NCBI GenBank assembly: GCA_018268105.1
Contig: JAFDXG010000160.1
Coordinates: 1-36,709, forward strand
Length of the DNA stretch: 36,709 nt
Direction of reading: 5' to 3'
DNA from: Bacteroidota bacterium
Lineage (GTDB): Bacteria; Bacteroidota; Bacteroidia; Chitinophagales; Chitinophagaceae
Position 1 is the first letter of the stretch. The number at the start of each line of letters is the position of its first letter. Under the pieces are notes generated by a model, which searched no databases, was not told where the DNA came from, and saw only the letters and a program-made list of their open reading frames with translations. Made by a program: the position numbers and the translations under genes. Shown one piece after another: positions 9,019-17,475 of the stretch.

Positions 9019-10287
9019 TTAATTTATGATATACATTATAAAATAAGCGATAAAGAGCAGTATCAGCAGCCCTTTGCGTATTAACTGAAACTTGTCGGGT
9101 TTGTCATATTGGGCATCCAGGAAAAGCAAAAGAATGAGTAAACTACTGTCATAATACCTTTGAAAAAAAAATTTGTTTGGAATCTCCGACATAAATAACC
9201 CCATGATAAATAACAGATAAAACAAAGGGTTCTCTATCCGCCAGATGCTTGCACTGGCACAGATACCTACGCCTATCAGAAAATAAAACAATAAGGATGC
9301 ACCGTGTAAACCCGGGAGATCATCTGCAATATACCACAGGTAACCGAAATCGTGTTTTGCTTTTACTAATGGAAAAAAGAAAAGTAACAGCCATGCTACT
9401 ACCAATGCTATTGTAAGTTTGGGTTTGTTTACATTCAAAAAATTGCGGTACAACTTATCGCCGACAATAAACAAAGCATAAAACCCCAGCACTGCCCATC
9501 CATATAACAGCGGCTTAATATTTAACACGGAATCTTCTGTGTGCAGTTCATGAAATTGAGGCGGAGTCAGCCCTTTCCATGTAAAGAATAGTAAAAACGT
9601 GGGAGTTGCGGCACCTGCAAGCAATGCCAGATATATATACTTTGATTGCTTTAGATCTTCACTCATCATTATATCTATGCTAACAGGGAATAAGATATAC
9701 AGATAGGTTTGCCTGGTTAAGCAAAGCAGCATAACAAATATCATACTGAATAGGAAATTCTGCAGACTCCTATTGCTTTTGAACCTTAAATAATATTGAA
9801 AAAACAGCAGCAACCAGAGTACAGGCAGGTTGTCTGTCATCACCACAAAAGCTTCCCTGAAAAAATAAGGCGAAAGAGAAAACAGGGAAGTGGATAAAAG
9901 GGCCGAAATAAATGGTTGTTTAAACTCGCGGATCAATAACCTGAATAGTATTATGGTGCAAAGAACTGTAATGAAAAAGTTTATCAGCCTGAGGTGCTGG
10001 ATGTCTGACCCCAGTACCTTGCTCAATATGGCGAAAAGAAGGTGAAATAATGGTGTGGTTGCTGAATTGTAGTCCGTAAGATCCGGGAAAGGAAGTTGTT
10101 TTGCAAATTGAAGTATCACCGGATAATGGTACTCAGTTTCATCATAAAAGAACACCATATCAAGCCCGCTGGTCAACCCTTTGGTATAAAAAAATACAAT
10201 GATGAAAGGTAGCCCCAATACAATGGCCGCTATTATAGAATTAAATCTTCCAGATGGACCAACCTTGATTATTTCAGGTTCCTGCAT
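9019..10287 (-). CDS. Polytopic membrane protein, putative GT-C-fold glycosyltransferase
   Basis: This is a 422-aa integral membrane protein with about ten hydrophobic segments. The first membrane segment (about 19-35) is followed by an acidic motif, FFYDETEYHYP. Next comes NSATTPLFHLLFAILSKVLG, the arrangement of a catalytic Asp/Glu in the first periplasmic loop plus a TTPxxxH-like motif found in GT-C transferases that use polyprenyl-phosphate sugars (ArnT/PMT/ALG10 class). It lies between the hexapeptide acetyltransferase and the WecG-like gene, so a side-branch transferase acting on the outer face of the inner membrane is a reasonable inference. I do not recognise an exact family, and a polymer-handling membrane protein of another type remains possible. 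Confidence 0.6.
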   Translation of the reverse strand: MQEPEIIKVGPSGRFNSIIAAIVLGLPFIIVFFYTKGLTSGLDMVFFYDETEYHYPVILQFAKQLPFPDLTDYNSATTPLFHLLFAILSKVLGSDIQHLRLINFFITVLCTIILFRLLIREFKQPFISALLSTSLFSLSPYFFREAFVVMTDNLPVLWLLLFFQYYLRFKSNRSLQNFLFSMIFVMLLCLTRQTYLYILFPVSIDIMMSEDLKQSKYIYLALLAGAATPTFLLFFTWKGLTPPQFHELHTEDSVLNIKPLLYGWAVLGFYALFIVGDKLYRNFLNVNKPKLTIALVVAWLLLFFFPLVKAKHDFGYLWYIADDLPGLHGASLLFYFLIGVGICASASIWRIENPLFYLLFIMGLFMSEIPNKFFFQRYYDSSLLILLLFLDAQYDKPDKFQLIRKGLLILLFIAYFIMYIIN

Positions 10288-10319
10288 GCTGATTTGAAAA
10301 TTATTTGTGCCCGGGTTGG

Positions 10320-10877
10320 TTAGCGTTTCTTTTTGATATATTCTTCAGATAGTAATTTAATGTGCTCAGCCTTTTCTGCCACAGTTTCAAACCGGTCTTT
10401 AATTTTTTTTGCTGGCACCCCACCATAAATAGTGTAAGATTCTACATCCTTAACAACCAGAGCCCCCGCTGCAATAATCGCCCCATTGCCAATTTGCACT
10501 CCACTGAGAATAATTGCACCATATCCCACCCAAACATCATCTCCTATTCTTACGGGTCCGCTATCTATTCCCTTCCAATTATATTCTTTATCCCGTATTT
10601 CCATAGCATGCCTTACCGGCACACCAATCTGCTGATAGTTATGGTCATATCTGCCTACAATGGCCACCTTATTCCCAAAAATTACATAATCACCAATAAT
10701 ACAGTCTGTCTCTATCTGGGAATCCCTGCCTATATAGAAATCCCTTCCAATTTTAATGGTATGCTTTGCCCATATCCTTACCCGTTTCCCGGCATGAAAG
10801 CCAGGTGCAATTTGATATTTCCGCCATTTTATGGCAACAAGATAATAATCTCTTAACTTTTTGATTAATTTGATCAC
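10320..10877 (-). CDS. Left-handed beta-helix (hexapeptide-repeat) acyltransferase
   Basis: This is a 185-aa cytosolic acyltransferase of the WbbJ/CatB-like hexapeptide group, which transfers an acetyl group from acetyl-CoA to a sugar or sugar nucleotide. After a short basic N-terminus it shows repeated [LIV]-G-x4 turns: [20 protein letters not shown], then [35 protein letters not shown], then the closing motif [16 protein letters not shown]. The catalytic His is probably in the DHNYQ stretch that interrupts the helix (near residue 78). Its start overlaps the stop of the upstream glycosyltransferase by 4 bp, so the two are translationally coupled. It is one of three such acetyltransferases in the locus; the acceptor is unknown. 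Confidence 0.88.
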   Translation of the reverse strand: MIKLIKKLRDYYLVAIKWRKYQIAPGFHAGKRVRIWAKHTIKIGRDFYIGRDSQIETDCIIGDYVIFGNKVAIVGRYDHNYQQIGVPVRHAMEIRDKEYNWKGIDSGPVRIGDDVWVGYGAIILSGVQIGNGAIIAAGALVVKDVESYTIYGGVPAKKIKDRFETVAEKAEHIKLLSEEYIKKKR

Positions 10878-11794
10878 CTTCCTGTTTTAAAAACTTTCAA
10901 TAATATAGTTTGCAACTTTGAACGGACCCTTGCCGCAAATCCCATTCTTTTTTTGAATAAAATCTGGAATGTCGAGGTAACTGAAACCTGTTCCGGAAAG
11001 CAGAATGAGGTTTTAGCTTCAAGGTCTATATCCGGTAAATATCTTTTTTGCGATCCTGTGGTGTGGGTGGCAAGTTCATCAAAACCTGCATTATACACTT
11101 TGGAATACACAGGATAAAGAGTAAGCCCACCTACCCGGAACTGATGATAAAACCAACGGATAGCCCAGGAGTCAATTCTTCCTTCCATTTGCTCCCGCAA
11201 CATTTTGTTCAGATCAGACCCCCCTTCCGAAAAAGCTTTCCGGAGCGCTTTATTTTTTTTGAATGAAGCATAGCTGCTCACTTCCCAGTCCACATCTTTC
11301 CAGCGATTTTTCCAGGTAGACCATCCCCACGACCAGCCCCGGTTTAAAAAATAAGCATCATAGTCATAATTTGTTTGGGGGGACTTTAGGCTAAATGAAT
11401 ACCCCGATATACTGAACACGCTGGTTTCTGTTTTGTATCTCTCAAGAGCTGCATTCATAAAAGTCAGAAAGTTTGGAGTAGTGATCAGGTCGTCTTCCAG
11501 CACTATAACCTTATCGTATGTAGACATTACCCATGAAGTTCCGGAAATAATAGATTTGGCAAGCCCGAAATTGTTTTCCCGTTCTATGATTTGTACGGAG
11601 CGAAAACCGGTAATGGTTTTAAGGTATGAGCGCACTTCTTCTATTATTGCTTTGTCTTCCTCCTTTTTTGCGGCATCAGAAAAGATAAACAGATCAGAGG
11701 ATTCCGCCATATAGTTTTTCTCTAAAGCGGCTACAGCCTGCTTTAACGTTGCAAGTCTCTTGTAGGTAAATAAAAGTATTGGTGCAGTATTCAT
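10874..11794 (-). CDS. Glycosyltransferase, GT-A fold (GT2/GT13-like)
   Basis: This is a 306-aa nucleotide-sugar-dependent glycosyltransferase. The start [17 protein letters not shown] is the typical first strand and loop of this family. A metal-binding E-D-D triad follows in [16 protein letters not shown] (Glu100-Asp101-Asp102), then FSISGYSF and a conserved aromatic block [15 protein letters not shown]. That last block is found in bacterial sugar transferases related to the GNT-I type. Its start shares one base with the stop of the upstream GT4 gene, and its stop overlaps the next start, so three genes are tightly coupled. It is expected to act on the cytoplasmic face of the membrane on the lipid-linked repeat unit. 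Donor and linkage are unknown. Confidence 0.87.
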   Translation of the reverse strand: MNTAPILLFTYKRLATLKQAVAALEKNYMAESSDLFIFSDAAKKEEDKAIIEEVRSYLKTITGFRSVQIIERENNFGLAKSIISGTSWVMSTYDKVIVLEDDLITTPNFLTFMNAALERYKTETSVFSISGYSFSLKSPQTNYDYDAYFLNRGWSWGWSTWKNRWKDVDWEVSSYASFKKNKALRKAFSEGGSDLNKMLREQMEGRIDSWAIRWFYHQFRVGGLTLYPVYSKVYNAGFDELATHTTGSQKRYLPDIDLEAKTSFCFPEQVSVTSTFQILFKKRMGFAARVRSKLQTILLKVFKTGR

Positions 11795-13005
11795 TATTGG
11801 GGGTAATATTGATCAACAATTGTCCCGATTTTATTGTCCCATTTTTGCTGGATGGCAAAATTATACGCGGCTTCGCTCATATTCTTTACTATATCTGGAC
11901 GATTGTATAAATAAATAATTGCATTCTTCAGGTTGTCAATAGCCATTGCAGGGGTATCACAATTGCAGCGGATACCGGTATCATCATTTACTATCAGTGC
12001 CTGACCATGTAAGTGCAGACAAACTACCGGCAGCCCGAAGGCCATGGCCTCTACTAGTTGCAAAGACCCGGAATCCCGCAGTGATGTATAAAAGAACACA
12101 TCATGGCTTGCATAGTATTGACGTACTTCAGCGTAAGTCACCCTCCCTTTCCAATCCACTGTTTTCTCCAATCCATATTCTTTTATTTTATTTAAAAATG
12201 GTTGTTTCATTTCTCCGTCACCAACCACAGTTAAGGTAATGCCCGGATATGCTTTCAGTTCCCGCATTACATCAAGTAAAAGTAAAACACCTTTTCGGGG
12301 CATAAATCTTCCCGTCCATAAAAGTTTCAACTGTCCGGGCAAAGGAGCTTTCACTAGTTGGTGCTCAGGGTAGAACGACCCGGGCAAAGCCACATCTGTA
12401 ACCAATTGGGCATTGGTGACCCCGCATTTCTTTGCCATATCAAAAGTTTCGGTATTCGCTACCAATACGGCAGTTGCTTTTTTCAGCATTTGTTTGAAGG
12501 CCGGGTTGAACCTTAACATCCATTTTGTTACCGTCTCCCTGCGTTTCTCCGCTGGCCAGTATTGTCCGAAATATTTTTTAAACGGTTCCGGGGCGTTCTG
12601 TCCTCCGCCGGCCGGCCCGAAAATAAATGGGATCCCGAGTTTATACAAAAAAGAACCCATTTGCAGGCTGCCCCAGGTGGCATGATGTGCTAAGTCAAAA
12701 GGCATTTGTTTATGTAAACGTAAAGCTGTTGTATAGGCCTTCCATTGCCATAATATATAATACAGGTACATGGTGGGCTGTGAGGCTGAATATAATTTTT
12801 CCAATCCAAAAGGAAGCCTGACATAATGGAAATGAAGATGCGGGGGTTTCTCTCCGGCTTCAATATTTTTCTTTGCCACATCCCGCGTCAGGCAGTGTAC
12901 ATCGTAACCCCTATTGGCCAACCCAACAGCCCAGTTCCAGCCATAGCCGGGTTCAGAACCTTTGGTGGGATCACAGGCGAATGCAGAGAGTAAAAGTCTT
13001 TTCAT
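11794..13005 (-). CDS. GT4-family glycosyltransferase
   Basis: This is a 403-aa retaining GT-B fold transferase of family GT4. The N-terminal domain shows SAFACDPTKGSEPGYGWNWAVGLANRGYDVHCLTRD with the glycine-rich loop. The C-terminal domain has LLWTGRFMPRKGVLLLLDVM (start of the nucleotide-binding half), VVGDGE, VDWKGRVTYAEVRQYYASHDVFFYTSLRDSG and LVEAMAFGLPVV. In the usual E-x7-E motif the first Glu is replaced by Asp (D-S-G-S-L-Q-L-V-E), a conservative change. It lies 3 bp from the upstream GT2 gene and overlaps the downstream one, within the polymer assembly operon. The donor sugar is not known. Confidence 0.9.
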   Translation of the reverse strand: MKRLLLSAFACDPTKGSEPGYGWNWAVGLANRGYDVHCLTRDVAKKNIEAGEKPPHLHFHYVRLPFGLEKLYSASQPTMYLYYILWQWKAYTTALRLHKQMPFDLAHHATWGSLQMGSFLYKLGIPFIFGPAGGGQNAPEPFKKYFGQYWPAEKRRETVTKWMLRFNPAFKQMLKKATAVLVANTETFDMAKKCGVTNAQLVTDVALPGSFYPEHQLVKAPLPGQLKLLWTGRFMPRKGVLLLLDVMRELKAYPGITLTVVGDGEMKQPFLNKIKEYGLEKTVDWKGRVTYAEVRQYYASHDVFFYTSLRDSGSLQLVEAMAFGLPVVCLHLHGQALIVNDDTGIRCNCDTPAMAIDNLKNAIIYLYNRPDIVKNMSEAAYNFAIQQKWDNKIGTIVDQYYPQ

Positions 13006-13008
13006 GAA

Positions 13009-13863
13009 TTATTTCCATAATGAAGGCAACAAAAGCCTTAAATGAATACTGCAATAGTGTTTTAATGCCTTTGCCAGTCCATAATATTTTTTTTCAAACC
13101 TGAAAAAATGAACCGGATGACAATAGGCCATTGGTGAATATAACGCTTTAACTCTGCGGTTCAAAGGCACTTTACTGTTGCACCATTGCTGGGGAACACT
13201 GCTTCTTTCACAATAACCAATATATTTTCTTGTAGTTACTACTTCAAATCCGTTATGGGCAGCTCTTAAACCATATTCAAAATCGCCGAGTGCATGTGGA
13301 AAAGCAGGGTCCAGAATCCCTATCGCATTGCAGATATTTCTGCTCACCAATACACAATTCCCATTAATAACGTGGCAGGAAGGCATAGAATTGTGAGGCA
13401 ATATTTCTTTGCCATCTTCAGTGCGTCCTCCGTAGGAGAACAAACCGGTTTGCTTTGAACAGATGGCGCCACAAATTATTGCTTCATCATTTTTAATTGC
13501 CACACAATCCAGCATTTCTATAAGAGCATCCGGCATGAGATCTGTATCATCATTCAGCCATAAAAAATAATCAAAATCTGCCGATTCTTTAGCTTTCTGC
13601 CATGCCAGGTGCATACCGCGGTTCCAGTAAAGTGATCCGTTGCCAGGGATTATATGAACTTGAGGAAATTGCATATTAACGGCCTCAGATGTTCCGTCAG
13701 AGGATCCATCATCGACTAAAAAAACTTCGATTGTGAAATCCTCTTTTATACCTGCCTGAGAAAATAAGTTTTTCAGGCATTGAATCGTTTTATCACGACG
13801 ATTATAGCAGGTTACGAGAATTGCTATGTTACTTTGAGAGATTTTATCCATTTCCAGTAGCAA
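13009..13863 (-). CDS. GT2-family glycosyltransferase (rhamnosyltransferase-like)
   Basis: This is a 284-aa inverting GT-A transferase of family GT2. Motifs: IAILVTCYNRRDKTIQCL at the N-terminus, VFLVDDGSSDGTSEAV (Asp51-Asp52), GSLYWNRGMHLAW, and FLWLNDDTDLMPDAL with the metal-binding Asp pair near 105-108. ALGDFEYGLRAAHNGF then matches the ED-type catalytic region of the rhamnosyl/galactofuranosyl-like subgroup. The longest start overlaps the wzy stop by 20 bp. An internal ATG at 13851 overlaps it by only 8 bp and starts right at the conserved region (MDKISQSN), so that start may be used. It probably adds one residue of the repeat unit. Confidence 0.88.
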   Translation of the reverse strand: MLLEMDKISQSNIAILVTCYNRRDKTIQCLKNLFSQAGIKEDFTIEVFLVDDGSSDGTSEAVNMQFPQVHIIPGNGSLYWNRGMHLAWQKAKESADFDYFLWLNDDTDLMPDALIEMLDCVAIKNDEAIICGAICSKQTGLFSYGGRTEDGKEILPHNSMPSCHVINGNCVLVSRNICNAIGILDPAFPHALGDFEYGLRAAHNGFEVVTTRKYIGYCERSSVPQQWCNSKVPLNRRVKALYSPMAYCHPVHFFRFEKKYYGLAKALKHYCSIHLRLLLPSLWK

Positions 13864-15133
13864 TTTTGTTTTGCTTTAGGTATAATTTTCGGGCACTAAA
13901 ATTTACAATTCCATTTGCCCAGTTTTTTATTTCCTGATCTGTTTTTTCACGAAATGCTTTAGAATAGCATATACCAATTGTAATCCACAAGTATAAATTT
14001 GATAAATCAATTCTGTTAAAATCTTCTACCCATGAGTAACACCACCTAAATGCAACATATAAACCAATAAGTGGCATGAAATTATTTTTTGATTTTTTAA
14101 TTGCCAGGTAGCTACTATGAAAGAATACAAAAAAATAGAGAATGACTCCAACAAGCCCGGTCCAAGTAAATATATTAAGGATAGATACTTCATTGCTGTA
14201 TCTTTCATTACTTGGGTAAGTATAATCATTTGCTACAGAAAATTCAAAAAAAGTAGATTCGTTACCTCGCGCTGGAGTACGTCCAAACCATGAATAATTG
14301 TATTTCTGAGCTGAATTAATTACATCTAAATATAGAAATGTACGGGTATCAACTATTAAATTCTCGTCATCCGATTGTCCATTCACAGTTGTTGTTGTAG
14401 AATAATCTCCCGATAAATAGTCTCCGATTTGAAAAATATTGAAAACATTTGCAACGGCTAACATAACTGCAATGAGTGGCAGAAGAAGTAAAATGAACCT
14501 AAGGAAATTTATAAGTTTTACAGAAATAAATTTTCTAAGATAATATAATAAACCTATTAAAATCGTCACCCCAAATTTTATAATATTACTTCTTGCTCCT
14601 AAGTAACTGGTTATTACAAATAGTGCAATTAGCAAGAGAAATATTTTCCATTTTGTAGTAAAACAAGGGAGGAATAAAAGAATAAAACTTACCGGGATTA
14701 AGTAACGACCAATGGCTTCCCCCTGTAAGAAGGGGAATATCAATACAAATAAGGGTAATGCGTATTTAAGCCAGAATGATGTTATCTTCTGAACCAGATT
14801 CGGATTGGTAGAAACATAAATAGACAAAGGGAGCATCATTACCAAAGAAGTGCCTATTAGATTCTTCCATTCCCAGTAATTATCAGCCACAAAACATCCC
14901 CTGATTATACATATCAGATTCCAGAAAATATACCATTTTAAAGTTGTGATATTGCTATCATTTGAATGATCGTAGTATTTGTTTTTGGACCTGAAGAAAC
15001 TAAAAATTATTATACTGTTTATTATCCACCAAAATAAAGTATTACCAATAGGCAGATCAGACCATTGGTTTACCGAAGAAATAGTAATGGCTAAGATTGA
15101 AATTAATAAGAGTTTATTCGTCTTCTGCGTCAT
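13844..15133 (-). CDS. wzy: O-antigen/capsule polymerase-like membrane protein (Wzy type)
   Basis: This is a 429-aa polytopic inner-membrane protein with about eleven hydrophobic segments and one larger soluble loop (about 235-305), the architecture of Wzy polymerases that join repeat units in the periplasm. No sharp motif exists for this family. The call rests on length, topology, the ARSNIIKFG segment after the middle helices, and its place between the glycosyltransferases and the acetyltransferase/wzx genes. The DNA is clearly AT-richer than the glycosyltransferase genes to its left (a 60-base line at 14581-14640 has 18 G+C by hand count, against 30 at 12541-12600). This is usual for serotype-specific genes that move between strains. 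Confidence 0.8.
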   Translation of the reverse strand: MTQKTNKLLLISILAITISSVNQWSDLPIGNTLFWWIINSIIIFSFFRSKNKYYDHSNDSNITTLKWYIFWNLICIIRGCFVADNYWEWKNLIGTSLVMMLPLSIYVSTNPNLVQKITSFWLKYALPLFVLIFPFLQGEAIGRYLIPVSFILLFLPCFTTKWKIFLLLIALFVITSYLGARSNIIKFGVTILIGLLYYLRKFISVKLINFLRFILLLLPLIAVMLAVANVFNIFQIGDYLSGDYSTTTTVNGQSDDENLIVDTRTFLYLDVINSAQKYNYSWFGRTPARGNESTFFEFSVANDYTYPSNERYSNEVSILNIFTWTGLVGVILYFFVFFHSSYLAIKKSKNNFMPLIGLYVAFRWCYSWVEDFNRIDLSNLYLWITIGICYSKAFREKTDQEIKNWANGIVNFSARKLYLKQNKIATGNG

Positions 15134-15145
15134 TACTGATAATTT

Positions 15146-15769
15146 TTACAATATCACATCTTTCACTTTTCGGGCGGGATTACCAGCCCAAATTTCATTG
15201 TCAGGTATGCTTTTTGTAACTACAGAGCCTGCGCCTACAATAGAATTTTCTCCAATAATTACACCCTTTAATATGATAGAGTGTGCTCCTATAAAAACAT
15301 TGTCTTTAATAACAACTGCTTTTTTTTGCTTATTCGTTAAATCTAATTTTTTATCCCGTCTCAAACGAGGATCAAGAGAATGAAAATCGGTGTCATATAT
15401 ACAAACCCCTCCTCCAATCTTTACGTCATTTCCTATTTTAATGCTTGTATGACAAATTAATGATGATTGGCTTATACCTACATTATTTCCTATTTCTAAT
15501 TTAGCACCGTTATCTACAAACAATATACAAGGTTGTACAAATCCAATTGGGTTACTTGAGACTGTATTATTCATGGCAAAATTATTGCCTATAAAACATT
15601 TACCGTTTGCAGCTATCAGCAGGTAAGGGCGTCCACGGGTTGAAAATTTTCCAATCTTTACCCCATAAACATAAAACATCAATCTACATAACAAATAATC
15701 AAACTTGTTAGCAATGATATTAATAGTTTTTCTAAGCGCTCTAAAAAATAAATTTAATATAAAATGCAT
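15146..15769 (-). CDS. Hexapeptide-repeat acetyltransferase
   Basis: This is a 207-aa left-handed beta-helix acyltransferase. A helical, basic N-terminus (1-45) precedes hexapeptide turns such as IGNNFAMNNTVSSN, LEIGNNVGISQSSLICH, IKIGNDVKIGGGVCIYDTDFH, then VVIKDNVFIGAHSIILKGVIIGENSIVGAGSVVTKSIPDN and the closing WAGNPARKVKD. The DTDFH motif supplies the catalytic-type His near 133. This subgroup resembles WcaF/maltose-acetyltransferase-like enzymes of exopolysaccharide loci. It lies 12 bp upstream of wzy and 15 bp downstream of a second acetyltransferase gene, so all three are probably cotranscribed. Its likely role is O- or N-acetylation of a sugar in the repeat unit; the acceptor is unknown. 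Confidence 0.88.
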   Translation of the reverse strand: MHFILNLFFRALRKTINIIANKFDYLLCRLMFYVYGVKIGKFSTRGRPYLLIAANGKCFIGNNFAMNNTVSSNPIGFVQPCILFVDNGAKLEIGNNVGISQSSLICHTSIKIGNDVKIGGGVCIYDTDFHSLDPRLRRDKKLDLTNKQKKAVVIKDNVFIGAHSIILKGVIIGENSIVGAGSVVTKSIPDNEIWAGNPARKVKDVIL

Positions 15770-15784
15770 GAACTTAATGATTTG

Positions 15785-16480
15785 TTATACATCCTGCCTG
15801 CAGATTGCCATAAGCTGATCAAAAATTTTGAAAACATCTTCAGCATTATTATCCCACCATTTGGTTTTTGATAATTCGTTGCTGATTTTTTCAGGGAATC
15901 TCAATTTTATAATTTTAGCCGGAACGCCTCCAACAATAGCAAAAGGGGGAACATCTTTTGTGACAACAGCCCCGGCAGCAATTACCGCCCCATTTCCAAC
16001 GACCACTCCATCTAAAATAATTGCCCTTGCACCAATCCAAACATCATTGCCTATTTGTATTTGTTTATACTCCTGAAAATTGCTATCTGTAGTAACTAAT
16101 TTTACCCGCATTGTATTGTTAGCTTTATAAAATAAGGGCGAAGTGGAAAACATATTTAGCGGATGTGCACCTAAACCTATAATAACATCATGAGCGATTG
16201 AACAATAGTTTCCGATAGTAACATGCTGAGCTAATGAATTTCGACCTAAATAGCTGTAAGAGCCAATATGGACATCATTGACTATACAGTTTTCTAAAAT
16301 ATGAGAGTGTTTACCAATGGTTACATTTTTTGAAAAAGAACTTCCACGATCAATAATTGAAGTTGCAAACCTTTGTTTGTTTTCTGCATCCCTTGCATAA
16401 TCGTTACCTATTTTTAGCAGATAAACTATTATTCCGAATGGTATTCGTAAAATTCGAATTATTTTATCTAATCCTTTCAT
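15785..16480 (-). CDS. CatB/VatD-like hexapeptide acetyltransferase
   Basis: This is a 231-aa acetyltransferase of the xenobiotic-acyltransferase-like hexapeptide group. Beta-helix turns run from [30 protein letters not shown] through [24 protein letters not shown], where the His in GAHP is the catalytic base of this family. They continue to [52 protein letters not shown]. The C-terminal [11 protein letters not shown] is the usual WWD tail of CatB-type proteins. In a polysaccharide operon its substrate is far more likely to be a sugar than an antibiotic. It lies 15 bp from the next acetyltransferase gene and 9 bp from the GT-D-like gene. Confidence 0.9.
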   Translation of the reverse strand: MKGLDKIIRILRIPFGIIVYLLKIGNDYARDAENKQRFATSIIDRGSSFSKNVTIGKHSHILENCIVNDVHIGSYSYLGRNSLAQHVTIGNYCSIAHDVIIGLGAHPLNMFSTSPLFYKANNTMRVKLVTTDSNFQEYKQIQIGNDVWIGARAIILDGVVVGNGAVIAAGAVVTKDVPPFAIVGGVPAKIIKLRFPEKISNELSKTKWWDNNAEDVFKIFDQLMAICRQDV

Positions 16481-16489
16481 AGCTTTAGT

Positions 16490-17452
16490 TTACCAGTAAC
16501 ATGCGCCTTCTACGGCATTTGCGTTTTTCGGCTTCTCTTTTTCTCCGGGATACACCCAATGTTTGTTAAACAAATTGGTATAAGGCCAAACAATATACTG
16601 TTCCCACCGTTTCCCCTTTATACCAAACAGTAATTGGGTAACGCCAGCAAGATGTATTGATTTTTTGCCTGCTCTTTTAACATGTGCCGCTAAAGGGAAA
16701 CCATAAGCGCCACAACCTATTATCGCTATGTCATAGTCAATTTTATCAATTTCATCCTGCATCCCTTTAAGCGCAGCAAACCAGTCTTCATATTGTGTTT
16801 TTTCTCCCGCAATACTTTGTACGGCTTTGATTGTTTTTAAATCAAAATCAGGTAAAAGATTATTTTCAAATAAGAGCTTTCGTTTCTTATATTGATCTTC
16901 AATGGTGTCGGCAAATGGGTGCACTACCAATACTTTTTTTCCTTCGAGGGCTTTAGTCCAGGGAGTTTTGGCAAAAAAAGGCTCCAGGTCTTCCAGCACA
17001 ACCATTTTTGCATTTGCCAGTTCAAGCTTAAAATACTTTTCCTGTAATAACCATGACCCCAGTAAGTCCACCTCTGGGATATCTTTAATCATCAACTGGC
17101 AAAATTGTTCAACTTTGTCAACCCTGGCCGGGAAAAATCCACTCCATTGCCGCAGTTGATTGATTACATTATTTTCCCACCACCACTCTGGTGTTTTTCC
17201 TGAAATATAATCCTTCCAGTTTTGGTTGTTTCTTTTTACCCCAAGGTAGTTTACGAGGCATAGCATTTCTGTGGAACCGAACCTTGCAATCATACAGGGG
17301 GCATCCCTTTGCAATAACTGGTATATTAAATCATTTGAATATTCCTTATTAGCAAATATTTTCCAGTTTCTCCCATTGTTCACTACATCGGGATGAAGTA
17401 TATAATATATTTTTCTGCAACCTTTTAGTATAGCTTTACTTACGGGATTCAC
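16490..17452 (-). CDS. GT-D-fold-like putative glycosyltransferase
   Basis: This is a 320-aa soluble protein with no obvious signal peptide. Near the N-terminus it has APCMIARFGSTEMLCLVNYLG, which lines up with the RFG-D-x-E metal-binding motif of the GT-D (DUF1792) glycosyltransferase fold. Here the Asp of D-x-E is replaced by Ser (Ser60-Thr61-Glu62). The C-terminal half has KVLVVHPFADTIEDQY and YDIAIIGCGAYGFPLAAHVKRAGKKSIHLAG, a Rossmann-like nucleotide-sugar site. The same arrangement closes DUF1792 proteins. Its position between wzx and the acetyltransferases supports a role in repeat-unit assembly. The family link is my recognition by motif and order, not a database hit, and a non-catalytic or different activity is possible. 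Confidence 0.6.
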   Translation of the reverse strand: MNPVSKAILKGCRKIYYILHPDVVNNGRNWKIFANKEYSNDLIYQLLQRDAPCMIARFGSTEMLCLVNYLGVKRNNQNWKDYISGKTPEWWWENNVINQLRQWSGFFPARVDKVEQFCQLMIKDIPEVDLLGSWLLQEKYFKLELANAKMVVLEDLEPFFAKTPWTKALEGKKVLVVHPFADTIEDQYKKRKLLFENNLLPDFDLKTIKAVQSIAGEKTQYEDWFAALKGMQDEIDKIDYDIAIIGCGAYGFPLAAHVKRAGKKSIHLAGVTQLLFGIKGKRWEQYIVWPYTNLFNKHWVYPGEKEKPKNANAVEGACYW

Positions 17453-17475
17453 AATAACATTGACATTTTAAATGA

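Noticed and set aside
10362..10856. 164-codon plus-strand open frame
   Set aside because: It is a shadow of the hexapeptide acetyltransferase gene on the minus strand.
15785..16480. Antibiotic (chloramphenicol/streptogramin) resistance acetyltransferase
   Set aside because: The fold is shared, but the gene is embedded among polysaccharide genes, so a sugar acetyltransferase is much more likely.
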